Assembly (NCBI GenBank): GCA_015680685.1
Contig: MNCI01000967.1
Span: 64,964-128,963, forward strand
Source: Gnetum montanum
Lineage: Eukaryota > Streptophyta > Gnetopsida > Gnetales > Gnetaceae
Length of the DNA: 64,000 nucleotides
Direction of reading: 5' to 3'
In this document: in pieces, positions 46,181 through 56,989 of the stretch
Layout: the number at the start of each line of letters is the position of its first letter
How positions within the stretch are numbered: the stretch's first letter is position 1
Program-made: the position numbers and the translations under genes
The notes under the pieces: model-generated
Databases searched by the model: none
What the model saw: the letters and a program-made list of their open reading frames with translations, nothing else
Told to the model about the DNA's origin: nothing

Positions 46181-46346
46181 TCCCTATTTTTGTTGTTTTG
46201 TCATGTCATGTCCATTTTTGTCAACCACTATGGAATGAAGAGTCAATTTGTGTGTCTATCAAAGTCAGTTAATAATCCCATACCTTCCCAATATTTTGTA
46301 AAGAACTTATTCCTCATTTTGTATAACTCAAGGACAAGTTTTCATT

Positions 46347-46360
46347 CAGTCGTGGGTGTA
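46347..46360 (+). promoter_or_regulatory. Element 3 3' polypurine tract
   Basis: CAGTCGTGGGTGTA stands directly before the LTR start TGATGAGTC. Confidence 0.75.
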
Positions 46361-46780
46361 TGATGAGTCATGTTTTGATAGGGCTTTGATATCAGATATC
46401 TAATATCGGGGTCGCATTATCAGGTATCCAATATCAAGGCACAACCTCTGATGTCAAGGATTTGATATCGCCTCATTTGTACTAGCCTAGAAATACAATA
46501 CTTGGATGCATGGTTTGTAGGTAGAGCGATAGATTTTAGACATAGACATAGAGAAGTTTTATTAGTCTATTTCCCGTTCATGCCTGCAATGTGATGTTAA
46601 GTGATTATACGACATCCTTATTCAAGAGTGACATGGACACATTACATGTTTAGCAATAAAGATTGAGATTACTTTCCTCATTGTAGCATACATTTGGCTT
46701 TATTATTATTAATTACTTAAATACTTACTATTTTCCTTAGTTAATGTTTATCATTTATTACTCTTTATTATTTTTATCAT
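46361..46780 (+). repeat. Element 3/5 shared LTR, first part
   Basis: U3 with GATATC/AATATC motifs (46388-46470), a decayed TATA (CTAGAAATAC, about 46487), AATAAAG (46653) and the start of U5. It is interrupted after ATCAT (46776-46780), the target of element 4. Confidence 0.85.
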
Positions 46781-47598
46781 TGATGAGCGACATGGTACCC
46801 ATCGCTGAACCATACAAATCACTAAGGCATTATGCATGATCCAGTCAAATTCCATGGACCTATAGTTATCTAAGGCACTAGCTCTTCTAGGAAGTGAAAT
46901 GGGCATTGAGAACATTCATTGCAACTACACTTGTGAGGCTCAAGGGTATGATTTAAGTGTAATTAAGGTATATGATTTTTTATCATTTTATGTTTTATAG
47001 ATTTGATCACCTACAACAATAATGAAGAGCAGAGTAATTTAAAATCTAATTTATTATTGCCTATCTAGCCTAACACAAGTAACCATCCCACTTTTCCAAA
47101 CACATCCTAAACACATATAGTGCTATTAGGCTACCAAACGTTAAGCATTGTTGGGTTACCAAGTACTATATGTATGCTCGAAGTGGTCATGCTCATGTTC
47201 ATTAACAACTAGAAATAAATTTCTTAATTTAAATGCATTAAAGTATAGAACAAGAAAGTAAAATGCATTAAAAAATATTAATCTATTCTCAATGCTACAA
47301 GGATTATCAAAAGAGTTCATTTTATTCTCATCACACTACTGCACTCAAATACATCAGTGCTCAAGCAAAGAACCATACACACTTAGACTCCTTTTGCGGG
47401 CACTCAGAAAATATTCTAACTTTGAGGAAAATAAATAGCAAGAGCTTCACTACTCTAACTAAAAACTAACTTGAAAACTATGCAAAAATTAGAGCCTAGG
47501 TGCTATATTTATAGGCTAGAATATATGCCCCCTCATCGCATCTAGACCCCAACTTTGCATACCTGACATCATGACTACTGAAAAATAGCAATTCATCA
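46781..47598 (-). repeat. Element 4 3' LTR (818 bp)
   Basis: Starts TGATGAGCGACATGG and ends AGCAATTCATCA before TACCCCCACGACTG (PPT reverse complement). Its U3 (47515-47598) lacks GATATC units and instead has CATCGCATCTA- and TGCATAC-like words, so U3 differs from all other elements here while U5 is shared. Confidence 0.9.
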
Positions 47599-47948
47599 TA
47601 CCCCCACGACTGAATGAAAACTCATCCTCAAGTGAAGAAGAGGAGGAACAAGTTCTGTACCACATAATATAGTAGGTAGGTATGGGATTATTGACTAACA
47701 TATAGACTAACTCAAATGGAACTATAGACTCTAAGTGCCTAAGTGTACAAAATTACAATTTTTACAAAATGGGGTGTTCATGATAAGAGAAGTGAACACC
47801 CTAGATAACACTAACATCCAACACATATTGGCAGCAGAAGAATGAGAGAGAGAGAAGAGATCCCATGATCATGAATGGTCCTCATTGTGTGGTATTGCTA
47901 CCTCATCCTTGGTGAAGATAGTTCCTACTTCCAATCCATGCTTCCCAT
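47599..47948 (-). pseudogene. Element 4 PPT and 3' ORF remnant
   Basis: The PPT on the minus strand is CAGTCGTGGGGGTA (47612-47599). The ATG at 47948-47946 (MGSMDW) lies directly after the candidate intron. A few codons later the frame stops, followed by a CT-rich run as in A and element 1. The coiled-coil body is absent. Confidence 0.5.
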
Positions 47949-48007
47949 TGTAATCTCAACAGAATCGTTAATTAGTATGAAATGTATAACACATAGTGAT
48001 GAAATGC
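47949..48007 (-). other. Element 4 candidate 59-nt intron, decayed sites
   Basis: Minus strand ACAAG|GCATTT (GT to GC), branch-point-like CATACTAATT, and GATTACA|ATGGG where AG is lost. It aligns with the intron of element 2. Confidence 0.45.
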
Positions 48008-49387
48008 CTTGTCTCATTGGTGGCTACACTTACCTAGGTTGTGATTGTGGTAGATTGATTCCTTGAGTAGTGTTAGCAGGAAGGTTGACAAAATAGGGTA
48101 AATTAGATAAGTGGTCCATTAAATTGAAAAAACATTTAACACAAGGAAATACTTGACTTGAAGAGGGTATAAGAATTCACAACAATAAAAAGGGAAAGTT
48201 CACTAAAAAATGTTGTGAAGATGTGCACAAATGGATGTTATTGACGGGGTAAACAAAAATAATTTGATTGTAAAAATGTCTAAGGATGAAGAACTTAACT
48301 AACCCAACCAAAAAATATGCAAGTGGGTCCTCCCCAAAGTAGGCATAGGCCTTTTATGCCCTTACATAACTTCAAACCAAAGAGTCCATGGGCTCCATCG
48401 ATGATTAATGGTTATAGAAGGTTAAGTACAAAAATCCAAAAGAAACTAACTAAGAGTTTTGACACATCAAACCAAGACATAGAACCAAAACATGAAACCA
48501 GTAGTGAGGTGAGACATGGAAAGCATAAATGGATGAGAGAGAGAGTGGAATGAAGTTCCTAATTACAATCACATGAAGTCCCTTATGGATTTGTGGTTAA
48601 ATGACTTAATAGGATTCATCCTTAGTCCAAACCAAAACCAACCATGTTCAATGACTTCACATCATCATTCTAAGACCAATCCATCCCCCAAGACACAAGA
48701 GTGCTCCCACAGAACAACCACCATTTCTTATTGGAGAAGAAAACAAAAGTAGGAAGTGAGGAAGGGCCTTAGTTAGAGGGGACTAGTCCCATAACTAGTG
48801 CTTGTAGCCCATTTATTTTGTCTAAGGGGTGTGCTTTGAATTCCCATTGTTTTTGTTTCCTTTCTTTCTTTTTCTTTTTTTTTTTAAAATGGGAACCACA
48901 CCATGCAAAGGCACATACATTTATTTTTTCCAAGGGTTGTGCTTTGAATCCTCATCATTTTTTTCTTTTTATTTTTTATTTTTTATTTTTCGATGAGAAC
49001 CACACCATGTAAGAACTTATTCAACTTCCTTTTATTGATTGACATGGAATAGCAAGAAATCCATGAAAACACACATGCACCCAAGCAAACAGAAAGGCAC
49101 AAAGAATACTGAATCCCCTTGAAGCCACACCCTATCTAAACCTTTTAATCCTTCCCAATTCCAAAAACTACCAAAGTCATAAATTTATTAAAGTTGTGTT
49201 ACTAAAGAAGGGACTACATGTTTCAAAAATAAGGAAAACCTTAGAGTTTGTGGATGGGTGGATGTTGTGGACTCATTGCCTATTGTATGAAAATGAAACC
49301 ATGTACTAATTATCCATAATGAAATTCAAAGTCAAAAACCAAACACCAACAATCAAATAATAAAAAATAGTACATACCACCATCTAT
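48008..49387 (-). other. Element 4 noncoding 3' region, outer part
   Basis: No gene. The conserved block (GTGGGTCCTCCCCAAAG, about 48305-48400) and two hairpins (48828-48902 and 48933-49006), whose arms are ATGGGAACCACACC with TTCCCAT, and GATGAGAACCACACC with CCTCATC. It ends at CATACCACCATC, where the inner part of this region would continue but a foreign insert begins. Confidence 0.7.
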
Positions 49388-49393
49388 TGGCAC

Positions 49394-50103
49394 ATTTTGG
49401 CCATTTCATGGAACAGGTTGGCATGATAAAACTGGTTAAAAGTTTTTGCAATTTGATAGTTGAAAAATTTGTAGGCGATCCCAAGGTGCACTGAAACCCT
49501 ACACAACACTGCTACCAGACTAACTGAAACAACATGGATGATGTATACATTTTCTTTCAAAAGGATCAACACAAGGGCACTACTCTTTAATCACCATGGC
49601 CTGAAAATGTGAACAATGAGAGATGCTGCAAACAAGGTTCTATAAATAAAAAAAGCCTGCACATTCAAGAAGTGCATGTCAAAGGGGCTTCTCCATTGCT
49701 ACCTTTAGTATATCCATTGGCAATGCAGACAAAAAATTGCAAAAGATGATTGGGTTTGAAGAGAATGTGCAGGTGGTACATGAACTTCAATGATCCTGGC
49801 TACACAAGATAAACACATTCCTGTGGTGCTAGTGGTGGCATTTCTGATCCAGCCAGCCAACACCAAACCATGAAATTTTAGAATTTTTCTTACGGGAATG
49901 AACAAATCCTATGGGTCACTTTAATGGGCTATGAGTTGTGGTAACTGACCTTAATCGCCACCCATTATGCTTAAGTTTAATATATAAACCTGCAACTTTG
50001 AGAAGGAGAACTCAAATTCCGGCATGGAAATGCTGCCCTTTCTAACCTTATATAAGCAGGGACTTATTTGCTCTCTGCAACCAGTATCATCTCATGAGAC
50101 AAT
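49394..50103 (+). promoter_or_regulatory. Upstream region of the peroxidase fragment
   Basis: Non-coding. AATATATAAACC (49979-49990) and CCTTATATAAGCAGG (50047-50061) are TATA-like; the second lies about 50 bp before the ATG at 50104 and fits a core promoter. The presence of promoter-like DNA argues against a simple processed retro-copy. Confidence 0.5.
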
Positions 50104-50517
50104 ATGAAGAAAATTCATGTTTCATTGATTCTCCTAGCCTTCATTTTCTTTCTGGTAGTCCCTCCAACCTCTGCAGACGCATTGAATGACACAACTGATG
50201 AATTTATGATGAATTTCTACAACAGTAGTTGCCTCAGGGCAGAAGACATCGTAAGAGAACAAGTTCTCAAGTATTATGAAGAGCACGGGAACACTGCTGT
50301 CTCATGGCTTCATCTCGTATTCCATGATTGTCCAGTCTAGTCATGCGATGCTTCTATTCTGCTGGATTCAAGTGAAAACACAAAAACTGAGAAAAGCTCT
50401 GACAGGCACATTGGCATGAGAAATTTTAAGTACAGAGATGCCATCAAAATTGCAGTGGAGAAAGAGTGTCCAGAAACTGTTTCCTGCGCCAACATTATCA
50501 TTCTTGCAAAAGAGAGG
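50104..50517 (+). pseudogene. Class III peroxidase fragment, peroxidase-21-like
   Basis: Secreted haem peroxidases oxidise phenolics at the plant cell wall. ATG at 50104; residues 1-24 form a signal peptide (LILLAFIFFLVV core). NFYNSSCLRAEDIV and HGNTAVSW then the distal haem motif LVFHDC follow, then SCDASILLDSS, RHIGMRNFKY and ECPETVSCANIIILAKER. HGNTAVSW and GMRNFKY are typical of the peroxidase 21 group. A TAG (50338-50340) sits where the group has Gln or Lys, and the distal Arg four residues before His is His. No intron separates HDC from SCDAS, a common intron site. The match ends at the usual end of exon 2; haem-ligand His and the rest are missing. Non-functional. Confidence 0.82.
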
Positions 50518-52376
50518 AACATGGATGGCCACTTATGCCAGCATAACACTCAGCCATGGCAGACACGGACGATGTGGAGATGGCAGCGGCAAGAGTAGCA
50601 GCAGCAGTAGGACCAAGCGTAGGCAGTCGGTGGTTAGGGTTTGTAGGGTTTCAAGTCAGAAGCAAAGCAGCAGCAGGACCTGGAAGAGGCCAATCAGAGA
50701 ATCGTCTAGGCTGAATCCTCCATCATTTCTACGCATGAGAAGGTTGAGGAGTACGAGGCTCTGTGCCAGGATCTGATGAGCGCGCTCAAGGAGAAGGACG
50801 ATACAATTCAGCAACTTGTGAAGGACGCCAAGAACACCACGCAGGAGAAGGAGACCACCGTAAAGGAGCGACGTGAGGCAGCGGAGAAGCTATGCAGAGT
50901 TGCGTCTTCTTCTTCGTCATCGTCGGCGCACAGGTATACGTAGTACTCGATTCAGGAGCTGAGGGCCGCGACGAAGAATTTCTCCGATGAGGCCAAGATT
51001 GGCGAAGGCAGCTTTAGCACCGTTTATAAGGGCATGTTCCATGTCATGCCCCTGGCTATTAAGGTGCTCAAGCTTAATTTCTTTCAGGGCAGCAACCACT
51101 TCCAACGCAAGAACAGCAATCCATCAGCCAAGAACAAGGAAACTGTGTTCTAGACAGCTTCAAAATCGCGGCAGTCTACATTCAGGGGAATAATGCTCCA
51201 AGGTTTCCTGGTAAGAGGCAACAACGACAAAATCATTTGCAATCGGAGACGCTATGGCGGTAAAGANTCGCCAAAAAGTGTAATATTCTCTTTACCGCCA
51301 TAGCGTCTCCGATTGCAAATGATTTTGTCGTTGTTGCCTCTTACCAGGAAACCTTGGAGCATTATTCCCCTGAATGTAGACTGCCGCGATTTTGAAGCTG
51401 TCTAGAACACAGTTTCCTTGTTCTTGGCTGATGGATTGCTGTTCTTGCGTTGGAAGTGGTTGCTGCCCTGAAAGAAATTAAGCTTGAGCACCTTAATAGC
51501 CAGGGGCATGACATGGAACATGCCCTTATAAACGGTGCTAAAGCTGCCTTCGCCAATCTTGGCCTCATCGGAGAAATTCTTCGTCGCGGCCCTCAGCTCC
51601 TGAATCGAGTACTACGTATACCTGTGCGCCGACGATGACGAAGAAGAAGACGCAACTCTGCATAGCTTCTCCGCTGCCTCACGTCGCTCCTTTACGGTGG
51701 TCTCCTTCTCCTGCGTGGTGTTCTTGGCGTCCTTCACAAGTTGCTGAATTGTATCGTCCTTCTCCTTGAGCGCGCTCATCAGATCCTGGCACAGAGCCTC
51801 GTACTCCTCAACCTTCTCATGCGTAGAAATGATGGAGGATTCAGCCTAGACGATTCTCTGATTGGCCTCTTCCAGGTCCTGCTGCTGCTTTGCTTCTGAC
51901 TTGAAACCCTACAAACCCTAACCACCGACTGCCTACGCTTGGTCCTACTGCTGCTGCTACTCTTGCCGCTGCCATCTCCACATCGTCCGTGTCTGCCATG
52001 GCTGAGTGTTATGCTGGCATAAGTGGCCATCCATGTTCCTCTCTTTTGCAAGAATGATAATGTTGGCGCAGGAAACAGTTTCTGGACACTCTTTCTCCAC
52101 TGCAATTTTGATGGCATCTCTGTACTTAAAATTTCTCATGCCAATGTGCCTGTCAGAGCTTTTCTCAGTTTTTGTGTTTTCACTTGAATCCAGCAGAATA
52201 GAAGCATCGCATGACTAGACTGGACAATCATGGAATACGAGATGAAGCCATGAGACAGCAGTGTTCCCGTGCTCTTCATAATACTTGAGAACTTGTTCTC
52301 TTACGATGTCTTCTGCCCTGAGGCAACTACTGTTGTAGAAATTCATCATAAATTCATCAGTTGTGTCATTCAATGC
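50179..52376. repeat. Perfect 1,088-bp inverted duplication around a 22-nt spacer
   Basis: 50179-51266 and 51289-52376 are exact reverse complements: each position x corresponds to 102555 minus x, and the shadow frames on both sides translate identically. The spacer (51267-51288) contains one N, and the right arm runs into the N gap. In a window where LTR pairs differ by several percent, exact identity suggests a folded-back read or misassembly more than an old duplication. Confidence 0.9.
50518..51180 (+). pseudogene. U-box/receptor-like cytoplasmic kinase fragment joined to the peroxidase
   Basis: Such kinases phosphorylate Ser/Thr; plant U-box members join a coiled coil, a kinase and a ubiquitin-ligase domain. 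An Ala-rich start (ATG 50556, MADTDDVEM) leads, with a one-base frame change, to a coiled coil (DLEEANQRIV, YEALCQDLMSALKEKDDTIQ, TTQEKETTVKERREAAEKL). A TAG (50941-50943) is followed by YSIQELRAATKNFSDEAKIGEG then SFSTVYKG (glycine loop, about 50998-51030) and LAIKVLKL (ATP-binding Lys). The match stops about 60 residues into the kinase. No catalytic HRD or DFG and no U-box are present. GC content is clearly higher than in the surrounding DNA, as in a host coding sequence. Confidence 0.72.
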
Positions 52377-52498
52377 NNNNNNNNNNNNNNNNNNNNNNNN
52401 NNNNNNNNNNNNNNNNNNNNNNNNNNNNNNNNNNNNNNNNNNNNNNNNNNNNNNNNNNNNNNNNNNNNNNNNNNNNNNNNNNNNNNNNNNNNNNNNNN
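52377..52498. other. Assembly gap (122 N)
   Basis: Run of N. The right arm of the inverted duplication ends exactly at its left edge. Confidence 0.99.
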
Positions 52499-52865
52499 AA
52501 GTTTTGCTCAAATGTTTTTGCAAAATTTTATTTGTTACAAGTAGGTATTATAAGGACCGCGTAGACTAGGCAGTTGAACAAAATAGGAAATTTTCAAGAA
52601 CTCACAGTACTTGGCAAAGTTGGCTGAATCTCTTTAAAGTAAGTCATTTGTAGTTCACACACAACGCAATTGTTACATTTTACACAACCACACGCCGCAA
52701 CAGCACACACACATACTCACATTAACTACTGAGTTTATTTGGAGGTATCTGGGCCTTGGTGTTGCCAGAGACCAGCAGGCACCTAAATCCTGTTCGAGGA
52801 CACTCGTTGGCGGTCGCATCCCAAACGGTCGCCAACACCATCAAATAACGCATTACGAATGTACC
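52499..52865. other. Right end of the foreign insert, no gene
   Basis: Not homologous to the left end of the insert. GTTGGCG and CGCCAAC (about 52806-52835) can form a 7-bp stem. No ORF is supported. Confidence 0.5.
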
Positions 52866-52871
52866 TGGCAC

Positions 52872-53095
52872 TTATTAACAAAAAGTTAGAAAATCACACC
52901 AAATAAAATAAAAGAAAATGTAAAATATTCAAGAAATAGCAAATGTACTAATGATGGTCTAAAAAAATTAGAAAAGATTAATAACATGAAAATAAAAATA
53001 TGTAAAACAAAAAATGTGTAAAATAAAAAATTTTAAAAATTGAGGAGTCATTTATATGATTAGCATGGTTGGCCATCTCCCACATGACTATGTTC
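52872..53095 (-). other. Element 4 A/T-rich array and internal purine tract
   Basis: AATGTGTAAAACAAAAA-like units (52905-53040) correspond to the T-rich array of elements 1, 2 and A. The reverse complement of GTCATGTGGGAGATGGCC (53071-53088) corresponds to the internal PPT-like tract after pol. Confidence 0.65.
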
Positions 53096-54440
53096 AAAGA
53101 AGGAGATTCGAAATATGAAGCATGGTTGTCCATCTAATGAGGTGCTTGTTGTGTTGGCTAGTGTATGCTCATGGAAAGGTCTGATTTTTTGAATGTTGAC
53201 TATCTATTTTTTATTTGGACTTTTAGGTTTATAGATCATCATGGCCCTAGAAGGAAAAGCCTCATAAATGATGTAAGGTCCTTTTTAGAATGTTTGGAAC
53301 TAAGTTCGTTGAGGTATGTGTGTGGGGTTCCAGTAGAGAACCTTATCTCTTGGTCAAAATTTAACTTTTATGATTTTTAGGTCATGATGCTTTTTGTTAT
53401 AGGCCTTGTGCAACTTGTTAGATGATAGGTCTAATAATTGATTTTCATCTAGTAGGTTAAGATTCATTAGTCTTTATTTTTAGGCTAGACTCAAGTTAAG
53501 ATCAAGATCACAAGCTATTGAAAGTGTATGGAGCTCAAATTGAATAGGAAGTGTGGGTAATTTTCCATACACAAGCTCACAGGGAGAGTAGTCTATAAGA
53601 AGTTTCCAAGTTGAGCAATAGGCCCAAAGGGAATCGTTAGGTTTTGTGCTCTAGTCCTTCCTATACTTGCTAATAGTTCTTGTTAGTATCCTTGTGATTT
53701 CCCTATTGGTAACCTTAGCTTGACCATTAACTTGGGGATGGTAAGGTGTTGTGAGTTTATGTTCAACCCCCAAGCATTGCATGAGTTTTCAAAAAGTAGT
53801 GCCTATAAAGTGAGTTCATTGTCAGAAATTAATGCACATGGCACACCAAACCTGTTTACAACATTTTTTTGTACAAACTGAGCAATAGTAGAAGATGTAT
53901 AGTTGATGACGGCTACTACCTCTACCCATTTCATACAATAGTCAATAGCGACTATGATATATGCCTTTCCATTTAACATGGGTGTGATGGGACCCATGAA
54001 GTCAATGCCCTAGATGTCAAAGTGTTCTAGTGATTGAATCCATTGTTGAGGTCCCTCCATTCAAGCAATCATTCCACCATCTTGTTGTCATCCTTTACAA
54101 GAGCATACATAATGGTAAGCATCCCTGAAGAGTGTTGGCTAGTACTACCCTGCCATCAAGATTTTAATGGCCGTGCACCTCCCAACATAGTGTCCTCCAC
54201 AAGCACCTTCATGAGCATCTTGGGGAACATGCAATTGATCAACATCAAAGACACACCAATGAACCAGGCCATCAACGCACACCTTGTAGAGGTGTCCATT
54301 GATCTCCATGAAGTGCCTTACCTGGTGAAGAACTTGTTGTTTCTTTTGATGGTCTATCCCTTGTGGCATCTCCTAAGTGAGAAGATAGGTGAGAATGTCA
54401 TCGTACCATTTTGGCTTATTGGGCATTTGTTTAGTTATAG
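53096..54440 (-). pseudogene. Element 4 integrase, broken
   Basis: On the minus strand: LYKVCVDGLVHWC, HEGACGGHYVGRC (His pair of the zinc domain, about 54215-54175), then GIDFMGPITPMLNGKAYIIVAIDYCMKWVEV (first Asp, about 54010), FVQKNVVNRFGVPCALISDNE (second Asp; the usual Gly is Glu), and the Glu region (about 53700-53650) with stops. The C-terminal part continues to the internal purine tract. Several frameshifts are present. Homologous to integrase of elements 1 and 2. Confidence 0.8.
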
Positions 54441-55830
54441 CCCCAGCAAAGAGGAGTTCATCAAGGAACATGTTAGAGAGTGGGCTTTCTTCCTCTTTTT
54501 CATTCCATTGCAACTGAGACAAGTAATTAGTGACCACATTCCTACTGCCCTTTTGATCTACAATTGTAAGATCGAATTCCTACAAGATCACTAGCCACCA
54601 TATGACATGGGGGCTCACCATTGGCTTGTTCATCAGGAAGTAAATGGCACTATGGTCTATGTGCACAAACACCTTGTATCCAAGCACATAATGCTTGAAC
54701 TTTTTTTGAGCAAACACCACCACCATCAATTCTTTTTCTATAGTGGTGTAGTTTAGTTGTGCACTCACAATGCTTTAACTAGCATAGTGGATGTTATATG
54801 AACATTTCTTGTTATCTTACTACGTCAACACTGTTTCCAAGGCATAATTCAATGCATCTATCATAATATGAAATAACCTGGACTAGTCGGGTGCTTGTAG
54901 GATTGGAGTTTCTACAAGCTTCACTTTCAATTGCTGGAATGCTTTCTCAAATTTTGCAATCCAAACAAAGGGAGAGCATCTTTCATTATTAGCTCAACCA
55001 ATGATTTTACAATCTTGGAGAAATTCTCTATGAATTTCCAGTAGTAGCCAGTATGTCCAAGGAATGAGTGAACATCTTTAATAGTTTCTAGTTGGTGGTT
55101 TATTTCTTGGATGATCCTTATTTTCTCTAGGTCCACCTCAATTCCTACATGTGATATCCTATGCCCTAGTACAATGCCCTCCTAGACCATGAGGTGACAT
55201 TTCTACTAATTGTGGCACAAGTTAGTTTCAACACATCATTTCAGCACTTGCTCAAGGTAGTCTAGGGCTTGCTCAAATGTAGCTCCATAGGTGGAGAAGT
55301 CATCCATGAATACTTCCACACCATTACTGAATTGAAAAATTCTTAGGATCAGGGGTTAAAATGTGGTAGGAGCATTGCATAGACCAAACAACATCTTGTG
55401 ATATGCAAAAGTTCCCCTAGAGACTCATGAATGTTGTCTTTGCTTGGTCCTCTGATGCAATTTGAATTTGGTTAAAGCCACTATAACCATCTAGAAAGTT
55501 GTAGTAGTAATGCCCAAATATTGTGTCGAGCACTTGATCAACAAATGGCAACAAAAAATGGTTCTTGAATATTGCCATATTTAGCAACCTAAAATCGATG
55601 CAAACCTACCACTTGCCATCTTTATTTAGCAAAATTACAAGTGGGCTAACCCACTTGCTATCCATAATGGGATAAATGAACCCTACCTTGAGGAGTTACT
55701 TGATTTCCTCCTTGACAACCTACTTTAATTCGGGGTTCAATTGCCTCTATGGATGTCATTTTTCTTCATGGCTGGGTCAATGTAGATGCAATGTTGGCAT
55801 ATCCTAGGATCAATCCTTGTGAGTTGAGGA
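54441..55830 (-). pseudogene. Element 4 reverse transcriptase and RNase H, broken
   Basis: Minus strand. RNase H: LNYTTIEKELMVVVFAQKKFKHYVLGY and VHIDHSAIYFLMN (54768-54580). RT tail: LEKIRIIQEINHQLETIKDVHSFLGHTGYYWKFIENFSKI (55130-54995). The RT catalytic VEVFMDDFSTYGA is at about 55318-55285. Upstream parts include a LPFVDQVLDTI-like stretch and the connector to protease. Stops and frame changes are numerous, but FMDD is intact. Confidence 0.82.
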
Positions 55831-56970
55831 TATGACCAAGCAAAAACTATTGACCATCTTTCAACTACCTTCAACAGCATCTTTTTCTATTCTAGAGCAA
55901 GTTTTACATTGATTATAATTGGTTTCCCATTTTTCAAAAACACATATTCCATTTTGGCTAGTAGTGTTTTTAGTTCAAGGGGCTCTTGCTTGAATTTTTT
56001 AGGAATTTCCAACTCTCTCTAGTGAGTATCATCATTTGTGTCATTACAAAGTTGGTGATGAACCTACCCTAGTTCATCCATGCTCATGACATATGCAAAT
56101 GTTAGGCTCTTAATTAGTTCCATTCAAAGTATGCTACTTTCAAAATTAGTGATCAACCACTAGGTGCCCTCCTATTTTGTGGCTACTACATATAGATACC
56201 TTTGAATTTCTACTTTTGGTGCACATTTCTTGCATGTAGAGATAGATGCTTGCTTTATGGCCCAAAGTTTTTGCACACAATTGCACCTTGTATCGTTGTA
56301 TGTGATGCATGGAACTCTTTTCTTCTCAATCTTTCCAAATGGGTTTTCTTTAGATATCTCCAAGGAAGGATATTTGATGTCCATCCTTGCATTGATGGTG
56401 CTCAGCCATGCCCTTCCCATTATGATTGGAAAATCCCCTTTGTAGTTCTCCACTTTTACCAGGAAGTTGGTAGGATAAGACCACCCACAGATAGTGGTTA
56501 CAATATCTTCTACCAATCCCAATGGAACAATGATGGACTAGTCTACCAATTCTAATCTTATGTTACTCTGCTTGAGAGGACATAGGTTCTAGGTAGTATA
56601 CATCTCATGAGAAATTAAATTAACACTAGAACTTGAATTGAGAAGAGCCTTACATAGTTCGTTCTCGGCAATTTGCAAATAAATTAGGGGACTCTGGGGA
56701 TTGACTAATTTGCTAGGAAGGTTGCTTGCTTAAATCCAATTAGATACAATATGAGTAAGCATTACTGTATGGATCCTTGGTAGACTTTGGTTTGAAGGAG
56801 GCTCGAAGGAATTTGATATAGATGAGGGAGAGGTAGGAGTAGGGTGGTTAACTATGGGTGTATGTGAAGGCTTAGGTGAACTACGAGGTTGGAAGAAAGG
56901 TCTTTTCTTTGATCGGGCATTCGACCCCTCCAATTGATGATTTGGTTGCAGACTAACAACCCTCATAGTG
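55831..56970 (-). pseudogene. Element 4 connector and protease, catalytic site lost
   Basis: Minus strand. Pro/Ser-rich linker (56966-56730), then the protease, in which the usual ALLDSGS reads ALLNSSS (about 56650-56630): catalytic Asp to Asn and Gly to Ser, both G-to-A changes. SIIVPLGLVEDIVTTICGWSYPTNFLV and FPIIMGRAWLSTINA follow (56530-56390). The connector to RT runs below 56172 with stops. The protease cannot be active. Confidence 0.8.
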
Positions 56971-56989
56971 TTACGTTGTTATGGTTAAG

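Larger units (their letters stand above)
41965..46780 (+). mobile_element. Element 3: 3' part of an Athila-like element
   Basis: Begins abruptly near 41965 with the sequence that follows the hairpin in element 1 (GAAAGAC..TTACCCATGC). It lacks 5' LTR, gag and pol here. It continues with the conserved block (42420-42512), internal promoter, intron, long 3' ORF, PPT and an LTR starting at 46361. The LTR is split by element 4 and resumes at 61309-61763, where it is followed by a primer-binding site rather than flanking DNA. Confidence 0.78.
49394..52865. other. Foreign gene-bearing insert in element 4, flanked by TGGCAC
   Basis: TGGCAC occurs at 49388-49393 and 52866-52871. Joining the outer flanks restores the CATACCACCATC...CACTTATT sequence found intact in elements 1 and A, so this is an insertion. 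It contains a peroxidase 5' gene region, a kinase fragment, a perfect inverted copy and an N gap. No terminal inverted repeats or poly-A tail are visible, so the mechanism is unknown. Confidence 0.72.

Noticed and set aside
48818-49012. 64-codon plus-strand ORF rich in Phe
   Set aside because: It is a read-through of the T-rich loops of the two hairpins in element 4; no homologue in the other copies keeps this frame.
51362-52218. Second peroxidase/kinase copy on the minus strand
   Set aside because: Exact mirror of 50179-51266, probably an assembly artefact, so not counted as an independent gene copy.
52215-52569. ORFs reading through the N gap
   Set aside because: The X residues come from the gap; there is no evidence that the reading frame is real.
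52806-52865. Possible Helitron 3' end (stem GTTGGCG/CGCCAAC near the insert end)
   Set aside because: There is no CTRR terminus after the stem and no TC start at the left end, and the insert is flanked by a repeat, which Helitrons do not make.
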